Positions 51,628 through 59,033 of a stretch of DNA of 64,000 bases are shown here, in pieces. Source of the DNA: Firmicutes bacterium ADurb.Bin300 (GTDB lineage: Bacteria; Bacillota; Clostridia; Oscillospirales; Acutalibacteraceae); the NCBI GenBank assembly GCA_002069015.1, contig MWBL01000002.1:1-64000 (forward strand), written 5' to 3'. Positions within the stretch are counted from its first letter, which is position 1. Every line of letters begins with the position of its first letter. A model generated the notes under the pieces. It did not search any database. It saw nothing but the letters and a program-made list of their open reading frames with translations, and was not told the origin of the DNA. The position numbers were made by a program, and so were the translations under genes.

Positions 51628-52155
51628 ATGGCAATCAAGCCGGCAATATGTACTCAATGTGGTGCAAAAATATCCGTCGATGATACGAAAGACGCTTCAA
51701 TTTGCGAATTCTGTAGTACACCTTTTATTACAGAGAAAGCCATCGCTTTATACAGTGTTAGTAATACTGTAAATCTTCAAGCGGGCGGGAATACGATAAT
51801 TATCAATAATCAGACATTGTCACCGGATGACACGAATACATTCGCAAAAAAATACAAGGTTGTCATATCACGAAAGCAAAAAATGTCAGGAATCGCAGTT
51901 TATTTTGATTCTGATGTTAACGGAAAACATTATGAATTAAGAAATGGTTCTACTATCGAGTTTTACTTAAATGAAAAAACTGTTGATATACAGATTACGC
52001 AGCTTTCTTCATTTGGTGATTCTAAACCGATGTACGGACATATGTTATTTGAAGCCGATGGGAAAGATATAGATATTGATGTGGAATTAAGAGGATTTAA
52101 TACCTTCCTCTTGAAGATTGTAAAATCCAGTAATCAAAATGTCCGAATTGTTTGA
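51628..52155 (+). CDS. Zinc-ribbon protein of unknown function
   Basis: A 175-residue protein. An N-terminal zinc ribbon (CTQCG at about 8-12 and CEFCSTPF at about 27-34) is followed by a short linker (NLQAGGNTIIINN) and a beta-rich C-domain (about 70-175) that looks like a small sandwich. There is no signal peptide or membrane helix. Similar zinc-ribbon headed proteins occur widely in Firmicutes without assigned function. The ribosome site is weak. A hairpin terminator follows. It is the last gene before the tRNA-Ala and may be element cargo. Confidence 0.6.
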   Translation: MAIKPAICTQCGAKISVDDTKDASICEFCSTPFITEKAIALYSVSNTVNLQAGGNTIIINNQTLSPDDTNTFAKKYKVVISRKQKMSGIAVYFDSDVNGKHYELRNGSTIEFYLNEKTVDIQITQLSSFGDSKPMYGHMLFEADGKDIDIDVELRGFNTFLLKIVKSSNQNVRIV

Positions 52156-52205
52156 TATTGAGAATTGCATCGATAGTTTCAGTTAATAATCCCGATTTAT
52201 CGAGC

Positions 52206-52238
52206 AAAAAAGCCCTGCCTTTGCGGCAGAGCTTTTTT
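52206..52238 (+). terminator. Terminator after zinc-ribbon gene
   Basis: AAAAAAGC-CTGCC stem pairs with GGCAG-GCTTTTTT over a TTTGC loop, ending in six Ts. Confidence 0.85.
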
Positions 52239-52353
52239 GAACCTTTGACTCGTTAAACCACTGACATATTTCACGATAACTTAATACGGATACCGAACAT
52301 AAAGCAAAAACCCGAATCCTTCACCAACCGGTGAAAGGTTCGGATTATGTTGC

Positions 52354-52365
52354 TTTGGTGGAGCA
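52354..52365. repeat. Attachment-site core candidate, right
   Basis: TTTGGTGGAGCA, spanning the CCA end and outer acceptor stem of the first tRNA-Ala. Exact match to 45791-45802 in the serine recombinase tail. Confidence 0.45.
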
Positions 52366-52431
52366 TAGCGGGATCGAACCGCTGACCTCTACACTGCCAG
52401 TGTAGCGCTCTCCCAGCTGAGCTATACCCCC
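52356..52431 (-). tRNA. tRNA-Ala (GGC), acceptor stem disrupted
   Basis: Anticodon stem CTACA/TGTAG with loop CTGGCAG gives anticodon GGC. D and T arms are normal and CCA is encoded. The acceptor 5' strand GGGGGTA meets ATGCTCC. Four outer pairs, including the G3-U70 alanine identity pair, form, but G5-G68, U6-U67 and A7-A66 do not. The intact copy at 53822 has TATCTCC there. The three changed bases adjoin the attachment-site core, so the gene may have been altered by integration and could be non-functional. Confidence 0.8.
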
Positions 52432-52690
52432 GCGTTGGGAAGAAACGAGATATTCAGTTTTTAATTTTGCGAGTCACTCAGCCGTTTTGCTGTTGTGCCT
52501 TTATCAACGTCATGAGACCTCTTGACTGCCAGTTTGACTATCGCGCAATACGGTAAGACGCTTTCTGATTATTCTCAATCAAGCGTTTGAGTTTGGTATA
52601 GCTGAGGGTTTATTAAAACACAACCCTTGTGACAGGGTTAAATTGCCTATAGAACGCAGTCACAGGAAAACTGACTTCTACAACTAATAA
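52432..52690. other. Spacer containing a tRNA-Ala fragment
   Basis: No gene. 52516-52533 repeats exactly 18 bases of the anticodon arm of the second tRNA-Ala (53850-53867). A GTGAC/GTCAC pair around 52631-52675 could form a weak hairpin. Confidence 0.5.
52516..52533. repeat. 18-base tRNA-Ala anticodon-arm repeat
   Basis: GACCTCTTGACTGCCAGT, identical to 53850-53867 in the intact tRNA-Ala. Probable end of a 1.35-kb integrated element or its remnant. Confidence 0.6.
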
Positions 52691-52730
52691 ATATAGTTTT
52701 TAAAACCTATTGACTTTTTAAAAACTATAT
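52691..52730. promoter_or_regulatory. Perfect 15-base palindromic operator over a -35 box
   Basis: ATATAGTTTTTAAAA (52691-52705) and TTTTAAAAACTATAT (52716-52730) are exact inverted repeats separated by ten bases. The -35 hexamer TTGACT (52710-52715) lies in the spacer, so binding would block the microprotein promoter. Confidence 0.65.
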
Positions 52731-52738
52731 GGTAATAT
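52710..52738 (+). promoter_or_regulatory. Promoter of the 34-residue microprotein gene
   Basis: TTGACT (52710-52715), 17-base spacer, TAATAT (52733-52738), 35 bases before the ATG. Confidence 0.65.
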
Positions 52739-52773
52739 ATGGTTGCATATTTATAAAAATGGAGGTGAATTTA

Positions 52774-52878
52774 ATGGATACGATCATAGATATTTTAACT
52801 GGAATTTTTGGTGATTTCGACCTTGACAGCATTATTGCTTTTATTAAGGAGTTTTTCATTATGCCCATTCCAATGTAA
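52774..52878 (+). CDS. 34-residue hydrophobic/amphipathic microprotein
   Basis: An ATG, seven bases after GGAGGTG, opens 34 codons ending in TAA. The peptide has a long amphipathic, isoleucine- and phenylalanine-rich helix with regularly placed acidic residues (IIDILTGIFGDFDLD, IIAFIKEFF) and a short IMPIPM tail. It has its own promoter covered by a perfect palindrome, a strong ribosome site and a strong terminator just downstream, so it is a complete single-gene unit. Possible roles are a type I-like membrane toxin, a secreted signal or modulin-like peptide, or a small regulator. I recognise no family. Confidence 0.65.
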   Translation: MDTIIDILTGIFGDFDLDSIIAFIKEFFIMPIPM

Positions 52879-52888
52879 AATTTTAATG

Positions 52889-52926
52889 CAAAATGACGGC
52901 GCTTGTAACAGCGCCGTCATTTTTTA
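52889..52926 (+). terminator. Terminator of microprotein gene
   Basis: AATGACGGCGCT (52892-52903) pairs perfectly with AGCGCCGTCATT (52910-52921) over TGTAAC, followed by TTTT. Confidence 0.92.
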
Positions 52927-52927
52927 A

Positions 52928-53677
52928 ATAGTTATAAGCAGTAAAATTAAAGCCTGCCGGAAAAGCGTTATTAGCGAACTCAATGAATTACTGGAGGTGG
53001 CAGCGGGGGATATTTTGTATCCGATTATCGTAATGGCGGCTCACTTCGGTCTAAGGAGGAGTGAGATAGCAGGGCTTAGATGGAGAGATATCAACCTCAA
53101 GGAGCAATATTTTTGGATAGAGCACACTATATCAAAAGTGAATTATGCCGTAGCTAAAGATAAAGCTAAGAACAGGTCAAGCCACAGGCGGATGCCGTTT
53201 GGGGATGACACTCTTGAAATGTTGATAGCGTTAAAAGATACAGAGGACGAAAATAGAAAACTGTATGACAACACATACAGTGAGAATGATTATGTTTTCA
53301 AGTGGCCTGATGGCAGACCTATCTCTGTCGATTATATATCTCAGCATTTTTCTAAGATATTGAGAGATAATAATTTAAGACATATCAGGTTTCACGATTT
53401 AAGACACAGCTGTGCTACGCTTCTTCACGCGAGCGGACACTCTATCAAGGCAATTTCCTCGTGGCTCGGTCATTCAAATATAGGGATAACTGCAGACATA
53501 TACACACATTTTTCAGACAATGATAAAACACAGATGTCTGATGACCTTGACAGTCTACTAAAAAAGCCTTATAGGTCTGAACTGGAACCGATGGCAAAAG
53601 AGGTGGAGGTTCCCTATCAAAAAAACTCAAATATAATTCCGTTTCCCTTGCATAAAGTAAACGAAAAGACCATGTAA
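52928..53677 (+). pseudogene. int: Tyrosine integrase, N-terminally truncated
   Basis: The catalytic half of a phage/ICE tyrosine integrase. FGLRRSEIAGLRW has the box I arginine, RFHDLRHSCATL is box II, and WLGHSNIGITADIYTHF carries the late histidine and tyrosine nucleophile. The frame stays open only back to 52928, at the microprotein terminator, so the arm-binding and SAM-like domains (about 170 residues) are gone. A GTG at 52997 could start a 226-residue protein, and GGAG lies close before it, but it would lack core DNA binding. Repeats of CGGCAGATT follow the stop. It is probably the dead integrase of the 52516-53867 element. Confidence 0.8.
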
Positions 53678-53690
53678 AAAAAAAGAGCTC

Positions 53691-53734
53691 CGGCAGATTA
53701 CGGCAGATTTTACGGCAGATTTACGGCAGATTTG
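53691..53734. repeat. Four direct repeats of CGGCAGATT
   Basis: CGGCAGATT occurs at 53691, 53701, 53713 and 53724, spaced 10-12 bases apart, between the integrase stop and the tRNA-Ala. The position and spacing fit integrase arm-binding sites. Confidence 0.7.
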
Positions 53735-53821
53735 CAATAAAAAAGAGAGAAATATCCTAAAAGATAAAAAAGCCGAAGTCGCGAAACCCGCGACCCCAGC
53801 CAATCCCCAGCGTTTTTATTT

Positions 53822-53897
53822 TGGTGGAGATAAGGAGGCTCGAACTCCTGACCTCTTGACTGCCAGTCAAGCGCTCTCCCAGCTGAGCTATACCCCC
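53822..53897 (-). tRNA. tRNA-Ala (GGC)
   Basis: Acceptor GGGGGTA pairs with TATCTCC including G3-U70. Anticodon stem CTTGA/TCAAG with loop CTGGCAG gives GGC. T arm AGGAG/CTCCT, CCA encoded. An intact gene and the likely target of the integrase encoded next to its 3' end. Confidence 0.95.
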
Positions 53898-54027
53898 GCA
53901 ACAAGGCGTTTTTACGGCACAGCTATACTAACATATTGAAAGCCGGTTTTCAAGTGCTTTTTTAAAATTTCAGACCCTTTTATAGAAAGTGTTAACTAAA
54001 GGCGCGATGGCAGCATCGTGCTTGTTA

Positions 54028-54594
54028 TTATAAGCTATCGGCGTATTTACTTAACACTCTTGACAAACGCGCTATAGGCAGCCCCATTACGTTAAAATAA
54101 TCTCCGCGTATCTTTTTTACAAGAACGCAGCCGATACCCTGAATTCCGTATGCGCCCGCCTTGTCAAACGGCTCTTTAGTGTCGATATAATTGTTGATTT
54201 CACTGTTTGAAAGCTCGTAAAATGTGACAAGCGTTTTTTCCGAGAAGGTTTCAAAATTTTTTGATTTTGCAACCGTTACACCTGTATAAACAATATGGGT
54301 TTTACCGCTTAAGGTTTTAAGCATATCAAACGCTTCATCACGACTTCTTGGCTTTCCGAGTATTTGTCCGTCGATTTCGACAATAGTGTCGGCGCAGACA
54401 ACAACATCATCATCGTTTACAAGCTGTATTGCGGTTTGCGCCTTAGTGAGACTAAGCTGCTGTGCTACTTGCTTTGCATTCAGATTTTCCGGTACGCTTT
54501 CGTCCGCGTTCGGATTGATAACGCTGAAGCTGTATCCCGCAAGCCTCATAATTTCTCTTCTTCGCGGTGAAGCGGAAGCTAAAACAAGTGCCAT
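54028..54594 (-). CDS. maf: Maf nucleoside triphosphate pyrophosphatase
   Basis: A 188-residue Maf protein. LASASPRRREIM opens the family fold, YSFSVINPNADES holds the substrate loop, VVCADTIVEIDGQILGKP the catalytic aspartate and lysine, and GAYGIQGIG the C-terminal signature. It hydrolyses non-canonical nucleotides (dTTP/UTP or modified pyrimidines) and influences septum formation. The frame opens at 54639, but ATG 54594 (MALVLAS) fits the family start and follows the upstream stop by four bases. Confidence 0.94.
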   Translation of the reverse strand: MALVLASASPRRREIMRLAGYSFSVINPNADESVPENLNAKQVAQQLSLTKAQTAIQLVNDDDVVVCADTIVEIDGQILGKPRSRDEAFDMLKTLSGKTHIVYTGVTVAKSKNFETFSEKTLVTFYELSNSEINNYIDTKEPFDKAGAYGIQGIGCVLVKKIRGDYFNVMGLPIARLSRVLSKYADSL

Positions 54595-54598
54595 ATTA

Positions 54599-55477
54599 TC
54601 AGCCCGCCAATATTTCGTCATAACGAGTGAGTGTGTCAAGTCCCCATTCGATAGCTAATTCGGCATCCTCTATGCCCTCGAATTCAACGCTTATAAAGTC
54701 ATCATAGCCGTCTCTCAGAAGAGTTGACATGCATTGAAAAACAGGCACGCAGCCGTGACCGATAATAGCCCCTCGAAGATAGTTTCCCGCTCTTGTTTGA
54801 AAAAAGCCGTTTACAGGGGCGATATTGTCACCGCTTTTGAAGTGGAAATCCTTGGCGTGGACGTGGAAAACGTATTGAGAAAGCCTCCCGACTGCCTTAA
54901 CGGGGTCCTCGTCCGCACAAAGAAAATTACCCATATCGAAAAGAAGTCCGAAGTTCTCGTGCCCGACACCGTTTACAATTTGTTCGACCCTTGTGCTTTC
55001 CTGACAGAAGAAACCGTGATTTTCTATCATCGTACGAATACCGAGCGTATGAGCATACTCGGATACCTCTTTACACCCTTGCACGATATAGGGGAGAGCC
55101 TCATTAAAGCCTCTTTGATTTCTGACTTCTTTTTTCCAGCCGCCCGTTGCATCATGGCGCATACCCGAAACACCGAGGGCTTTTGCGATATCAACCTCTT
55201 TTTTTAGTCTTTCGATTTCTGACTCAAGAGTTCTGCCCACAGGATATAAAAAGTTTGCGCCTATTGTGTAGTTTACCGGTGTTATACCGACTCTTTCACA
55301 CTCGTTACGAAGCTCATCGGCATAGGAGGTCTTATCGACACTCACAGGAGGGTGAATTTCGGCAAATTCGATGCCTTCAAACCCTATTTTTTTGGCAAGG
55401 GAAATCAAATCCTTTTCGGTTTTATTACCGTTTTTTGTTAGCTGCGAAAAGCTGTAGCTGCTGACAGAAAATTTCAT
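54599..55477 (-). CDS. Xylose isomerase-like TIM-barrel sugar isomerase/epimerase
   Basis: A 292-residue protein of the AP-endonuclease-2/xylose-isomerase-like superfamily: FEGIEFAEIHPP near the N-terminus, RHDATGG, MIENHGFF, LLFDMGNFL, HVHAKDF and SVEFEGIED supply the metal-binding Glu, Asp and His residues of such isomerases and epimerases. The substrate is unknown; inosose, hydroxypyruvate and ketose substrates occur in the family. It starts 50 bases after rnfA and is followed by maf, probably all in one transcript. Confidence 0.82.
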   Translation of the reverse strand: MKFSVSSYSFSQLTKNGNKTEKDLISLAKKIGFEGIEFAEIHPPVSVDKTSYADELRNECERVGITPVNYTIGANFLYPVGRTLESEIERLKKEVDIAKALGVSGMRHDATGGWKKEVRNQRGFNEALPYIVQGCKEVSEYAHTLGIRTMIENHGFFCQESTRVEQIVNGVGHENFGLLFDMGNFLCADEDPVKAVGRLSQYVFHVHAKDFHFKSGDNIAPVNGFFQTRAGNYLRGAIIGHGCVPVFQCMSTLLRDGYDDFISVEFEGIEDAELAIEWGLDTLTRYDEILAG

Positions 55478-55527
55478 AATTATCCTCGTTTCTCCGCAAG
55501 GCGGATTATTTTTATTTATGAAAAAGC

Positions 55528-56118
55528 CTAAATCATTAATACTCTGCCGGAAAGCGCATAAAGCCCCAGCGATATTAGCGCGGCATAAATGAAAACAGCG
55601 GGAGAGCCTTTAAAAGCGGGAGGTATTTCATCGTTTTCCCTGAGCCTTTTAACCCCCGCATTGATTAGTAAAACAGCTAAACAAAAGGCTGCGCCGGCAC
55701 CCAAACCGTAACCTGCCGCCTTATAAATGTTAAAGCCAGACAGGTGATTTATCATCGGTATTGATAAAACAAGAGAGTTAAGAGCTGCCACCGAAAGTCT
55801 GCTTATTAGACCCTTATCAGCCTTTAAGAGCATTGCAATTAAACAGGATGCCAAATAAAGCGCCGCTAAAACTCCAATATATATGAGATAATGGAAATGC
55901 TGATTTAACGCTTTTATTTCAGGTATCAAGTCGAGTAAAACACAGATTATACTTAAGGATACCGAGAACATGGAAATAAAAGCGGAAAAAGCAAGCAGCC
56001 ACTTCGGCTTTGCCGCCATACGGAAAGCTTCGCTTGAACCGAGCCCTCCGATAAGAACGGGATTTTGAACGGCAATAACAAAAAGAGCGGTTGAAGCTAA
56101 GCTGAAGGCGTAACTCAT
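55528..56118 (-). CDS. rnfA: RnfA-like membrane protein lacking cluster cysteines
   Basis: A 196-residue, six-helix protein that aligns end to end with RnfA/RsxA: QNPVLIGGLG at helix 1, an RLSVAALN segment at the half-repeat, YGLGAGAAFCLAVLL, and PPAFKGSPAVFIYAALISLG at the C-terminus. RnfA and RnfE together hold an intramembrane [2Fe-2S] cluster. Here the helix-1 motif LGLCPF reads LGSSEAF (Ser29) and the half-repeat NCAV reads NSLV (Ser115), so both RnfA ligands are gone. Cys59 and Cys92 are not at ligand positions. The start overlaps the rnfE stop by four bases. It may still form the ion path but cannot carry the known electron route. Confidence 0.82.
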   Translation of the reverse strand: MSYAFSLASTALFVIAVQNPVLIGGLGSSEAFRMAAKPKWLLAFSAFISMFSVSLSIICVLLDLIPEIKALNQHFHYLIYIGVLAALYLASCLIAMLLKADKGLISRLSVAALNSLVLSIPMINHLSGFNIYKAAGYGLGAGAAFCLAVLLINAGVKRLRENDEIPPAFKGSPAVFIYAALISLGLYALSGRVLMI

Positions 56119-56771
56119 TTAGTGTCCTCCTCAATAATTATATCGGACACCATATCCTCTGTGTAATGAGGGTACAGTATGATTCTCAGTTTCCTTAATA
56201 ATGCGGCAAGAAATCCGAGCGTTATAAGACCGCCGACAGGTAAAAGCATAATATTGAGCTTAAAAGCATGGTTTATCGGGAAATCGTAAAAAGTACCGCT
56301 GCCTGTAATTTCGCGAACTGCACCCGTCAAAAGTGCTACCGCCCCATATCCCGCTGCCGAAAAAAATGCGTGTATAAGAGCTTCCTTAAATTTGCTCTTA
56401 ACATAGAATCTCTCACAGTGAAGCGAAACGAGACTGCTTACAGTTATAAGGGGAACGGTAATTCCCAAAGCGGCGGCTTCATTGGGAACAATATCAGAGA
56501 AAAGAAAAGTCAAGGGTAAAAGGATTAAGGTGTTAATAGCCACATAAATTACGACCCTGATAAATCTCGGAACCTTTTTAAGGAGAAGAGAGGTTGCCAA
56601 GGCGTTTACAACAAGAACAAAAAAAGATGATGCCGCAACAAGTATGGCTGATTTAACGCTTGTCGAAACTGTTATAAGCGGGAACAAGCCGACAGCTTCT
56701 ATAAGTGCGGGGTTTTTTACAATCAGCGTTTCGCGTATTATTTTTCGCAGTCTTGTTTTTTCGTCAATCAT
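56115..56771 (-). CDS. rnfE: RnfE-like membrane protein lacking cluster cysteines
   Basis: A 218-residue homologue of RnfE/RsxE: VKNPALIEAVGLFPLITVS in helix 1, AALGITVPLIT at the half-repeat, LLTGAVREITGSGTFYD toward the end, and LLPVGGLITLGFLAAL last. The helix-1 LGLCPL cysteine is Phe30, and the half-repeat NC is SerSer (112-113). A cysteine in SLHCERF is not at the ligand site. Thus both RnfE ligands are lost, matching the loss in RnfA. It overlaps rnfD and rnfA by four bases each, so the three are coupled. Confidence 0.82.
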   Translation of the reverse strand: MIDEKTRLRKIIRETLIVKNPALIEAVGLFPLITVSTSVKSAILVAASSFFVLVVNALATSLLLKKVPRFIRVVIYVAINTLILLPLTFLFSDIVPNEAAALGITVPLITVSSLVSLHCERFYVKSKFKEALIHAFFSAAGYGAVALLTGAVREITGSGTFYDFPINHAFKLNIMLLPVGGLITLGFLAALLRKLRIILYPHYTEDMVSDIIIEEDTK

Positions 56772-57763
56772 AATTTTTCAGCCTCAAATTGCATATTTTT
56801 TGCTTTTTTTATCCCTGAACCAAACGTCTTCACGAACAGGGGAGAAAGTGCGTTCATTATCAAAATGGCGAAACAGCTTGAATCCTCATAAATGCCAACC
56901 CTTCGAAACAGCATTACCATAATACCGGCAATCGCGCCGAATACAAAGCCCGGCAGAAGCTTATTAGGAGAGCAGTAAGGCATTGTTAAAAGAAAAAGTC
57001 CGCCGAAAAGAAGCATTCCCGAGCAAAGCTCCATTATCACCGAATTAAAGCTTCCCGTCAAAATACGCGGGAAAAGAGCTGCAAATACGCCTGATGTAAT
57101 AACATAACCCAAAAATATGACGAATCTGTTCCTGTGCCTGACAAAAAAGTAAATGCTTGTTGCCAAAAGTACAAGCGCGCAAGTTGTTCCCATAGGGCCG
57201 GCATGCTCTCCTATAAGCGTTTTTGTTACCGATGTTATGCCTGGGTAAATGGAATTACCAAGGGAAAGAGAGGAGGCAAGAGAGGTTCCGCGGACAAATG
57301 CGGGATCGCTCATTGCGGTAACGGGATAGACAAGCGAGGGATAGGTGAAAACCGATGCCTCTGAGCAAACGCAGGCGAACGCAAGCGCACCTGCTGCAGG
57401 AACGAACGGGAGTTTGTCCCTGTTTCCGAATGGGAGAGAGCAGACAAAAAACGCGAAGGCAACGCAAGCCGCCAAAAAGGAAAAGGATACGCTTGCGGGA
57501 AGCATTAACACAATAAGAAGTCCTGTTACAGCAGCCGAGGAGGAAAAGAAAACGGGCTTTTTTTTCAGTAGGAGGTCACCGCAAAAGGAAAGTGCCAAGC
57601 TAAGCAGCACCGAGAAAAGGGCAAGCTTAACCGCTCTTTCTCCGTAATAATACCAAGCCATTAAAAGCGGAGTTGAGAGCATCAACAGGAGGTCTTTTTT
57701 ATAGTCCGAAAAATTGGTATGACCGCAATTAATTTCCAATATATTGCAATTCCTTTCCAACAT
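56768..57763 (-). CDS. rnfD: RnfD-like membrane protein with altered flavin site
   Basis: A 331-residue, roughly ten-helix homologue of RnfD/NqrB. It retains the LPFGN...PFVPAAG region and the helix order. RnfD covalently binds FMN through threonine in a SxATP motif; the equivalent segment here (about 160-170) reads GTSLASSLSLG, with serine at the threonine position and no proline. The later TDPVT-type turn reads TMPYC. So flavin binding is doubtful. The frame opens at TTG 57769; ATG 57763 is preferred. First gene of rnfDEA, with no rnfC, rnfG or rnfB in the window. Confidence 0.8.
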   Translation of the reverse strand: MLERNCNILEINCGHTNFSDYKKDLLLMLSTPLLMAWYYYGERAVKLALFSVLLSLALSFCGDLLLKKKPVFFSSSAAVTGLLIVLMLPASVSFSFLAACVAFAFFVCSLPFGNRDKLPFVPAAGALAFACVCSEASVFTYPSLVYPVTAMSDPAFVRGTSLASSLSLGNSIYPGITSVTKTLIGEHAGPMGTTCALVLLATSIYFFVRHRNRFVIFLGYVITSGVFAALFPRILTGSFNSVIMELCSGMLLFGGLFLLTMPYCSPNKLLPGFVFGAIAGIMVMLFRRVGIYEDSSCFAILIMNALSPLFVKTFGSGIKKAKNMQFEAEKL

Positions 57764-57779
57764 TTCCAAAAAGTTATCA

Positions 57780-57808
57780 TTGTGTACAGACTGTTTGCGT
57801 AATATGAT
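57780..57808 (+). promoter_or_regulatory. Promoter of mecA-like gene
   Basis: TTGTGT (57780-57785), 17-base spacer, TATGAT (57803-57808), then AAGGGGG before the ATG. Confidence 0.55.
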
Positions 57809-57836
57809 AGTAATAGAGCCAAGGGGGTTTTAGCAA

Positions 57837-58448
57837 ATGAAAATCGAGCTGCATAATGAGGATAAGATAGTCGTACAATTAACGAGTATGGATCTCAAAA
57901 CGCTCGATATTACATATGAGGATATGGACTACGCCAATATTGAGACGCGCCGTGTTATCTGGACTCTTCTTGATGAAGCACGCAGAGTATTGGGTAAGGA
58001 TATCAGTACAACCGAGCGTATGCTTATTGAGGCGCTCCCGTCAGAGGACGGAGGGTGTGTACTTTATTTTACCGTGCTTCCGTCGTCAGGCTGTGAAAAC
58101 AGCGGGAAAAGGCTTGTTATGAAGAAAGAGGCAGAGCCGATTTTGCTTTATACCGCAAACTGCGACAGCTTCATAGGGGCTATTGAAACGCTTAAAGGAT
58201 GCAGGAACAAGCACAAAGGGTTTTCCAGTTATATTTTAGCCGGGGAATATTATACGGTTATTTACCCGAAACTTACGCAGAGCGAATACTTCATCACACA
58301 CCTGTGCGAATTTTGCGATATTTATGAATCCGATATAAAAAAGATATCCGAAATCATAGAGTACGGGAAATATATCGAATCATTTTCTGAGAGAGGCGAT
58401 AGCGGCTCCTCTGTCGCTTGCGCCGAAAATATAGCTTCCCGCAACTAA
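57837..58448 (+). CDS. mecA: MecA-like ClpC adaptor
   Basis: A 203-residue homologue of MecA/YpbH. The N-domain (about 1-75) starts KIELHNEDKIVVQLTSMDL and includes RRVIWTLLDEARRVLG, and the C-domain (about 100-190) covers SFIGAIETLKGCRN to YGKYIESF. MecA presents substrates to ClpCP and in Bacillus controls competence. The last 23 codons overlap the convergent rpe gene by 69 bases and look like an added tail (GDSGSSVACAENIASRN). Divergent from rnfD. Confidence 0.75.
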   Translation: MKIELHNEDKIVVQLTSMDLKTLDITYEDMDYANIETRRVIWTLLDEARRVLGKDISTTERMLIEALPSEDGGCVLYFTVLPSSGCENSGKRLVMKKEAEPILLYTANCDSFIGAIETLKGCRNKHKGFSSYILAGEYYTVIYPKLTQSEYFITHLCEFCDIYESDIKKISEIIEYGKYIESFSERGDSGSSVACAENIASRN

Positions 58449-59033
58449 GACATTTGCTCCCGCTTGTATGCATAGCTTAGCAGTTTTGTCATTAATTCCG
58501 CCGTCAACCTGGATGTCAATATCAGGTTTTTTCATCCTGATTTCAGTAATTTTAGGTAAGACGGAGGCTTTGAAATCTTGACCTGCGAAACCGGGTTCTA
58601 CCGTCATAACCAGCACCATATCAATATCATCCAAAAAGGGAAATACAGACTTTGCGGGAGTATTGGGCTTAAGCGAAAAAGCGGCCTTTACCCCGCGGTC
58701 TTTTATTTTTTCTATCGCTTTTTCGGCAGGACATGAACCGCCGAAGCATTCGGTGTGGACTGTAATTATGTCTGCCCCCGCGTCGGCAAAGTCATCTACA
58801 AATAAAAGGGGATTAGTAATCATTAAATGAACGTCAAAGCAAATATTCGTTACTTTCCTAAGACTCCTGACAACGGGCGCACCGATTGTTATATTCGGCA
58901 CGAAATGACCGTCCATAACATCGATGTGAAGCATATCCGCGCCGAGCGCTTCTATCTCACTAATTTCCTCTTTGAGCTTTGAATAGTCGCACGAAAGGAG
59001 AGAAGGGGATATTTTAATCGGTCTTTCCATCAT
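58380..59033 (-). CDS. rpe: Ribulose-phosphate 3-epimerase
   Basis: A 217-residue TIM-barrel enzyme: SPSLLSCDYSKL, HIDVMDGHFVPNITIG (metal His/Asp), DVHLMITNP, MTVEPGFAGQDF and QVDGGIN are all present, with a normal C-terminus. It interconverts ribulose-5-phosphate and xylulose-5-phosphate in the pentose phosphate pathway. The start overlaps the ribF stop by 20 bases, so rpe is in the infB-ribF transcript. Its 3' end overlaps the opposite mecA-like gene. Confidence 0.95.
   Translation of the reverse strand: MMERPIKISPSLLSCDYSKLKEEISEIEALGADMLHIDVMDGHFVPNITIGAPVVRSLRKVTNICFDVHLMITNPLLFVDDFADAGADIITVHTECFGGSCPAEKAIEKIKDRGVKAAFSLKPNTPAKSVFPFLDDIDMVLVMTVEPGFAGQDFKASVLPKITEIRMKKPDIDIQVDGGINDKTAKLCIQAGANVLVAGSYIFGASDRGAAIASLRK

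Noticed and set aside
53691..53734. CGGCAGATT repeats as a short CRISPR array
   Set aside because: Unit and spacing are only 10-12 bases with no unique spacers, and they lie at an integrase/tRNA junction. No cas genes and no CRISPR array were seen in the window.
55528..57763. rnfDEA as a decaying pseudogene set
   Set aside because: All three frames are full length, overlap by four bases, and keep helices and non-cysteine motifs; change appears focused on cofactor sites.
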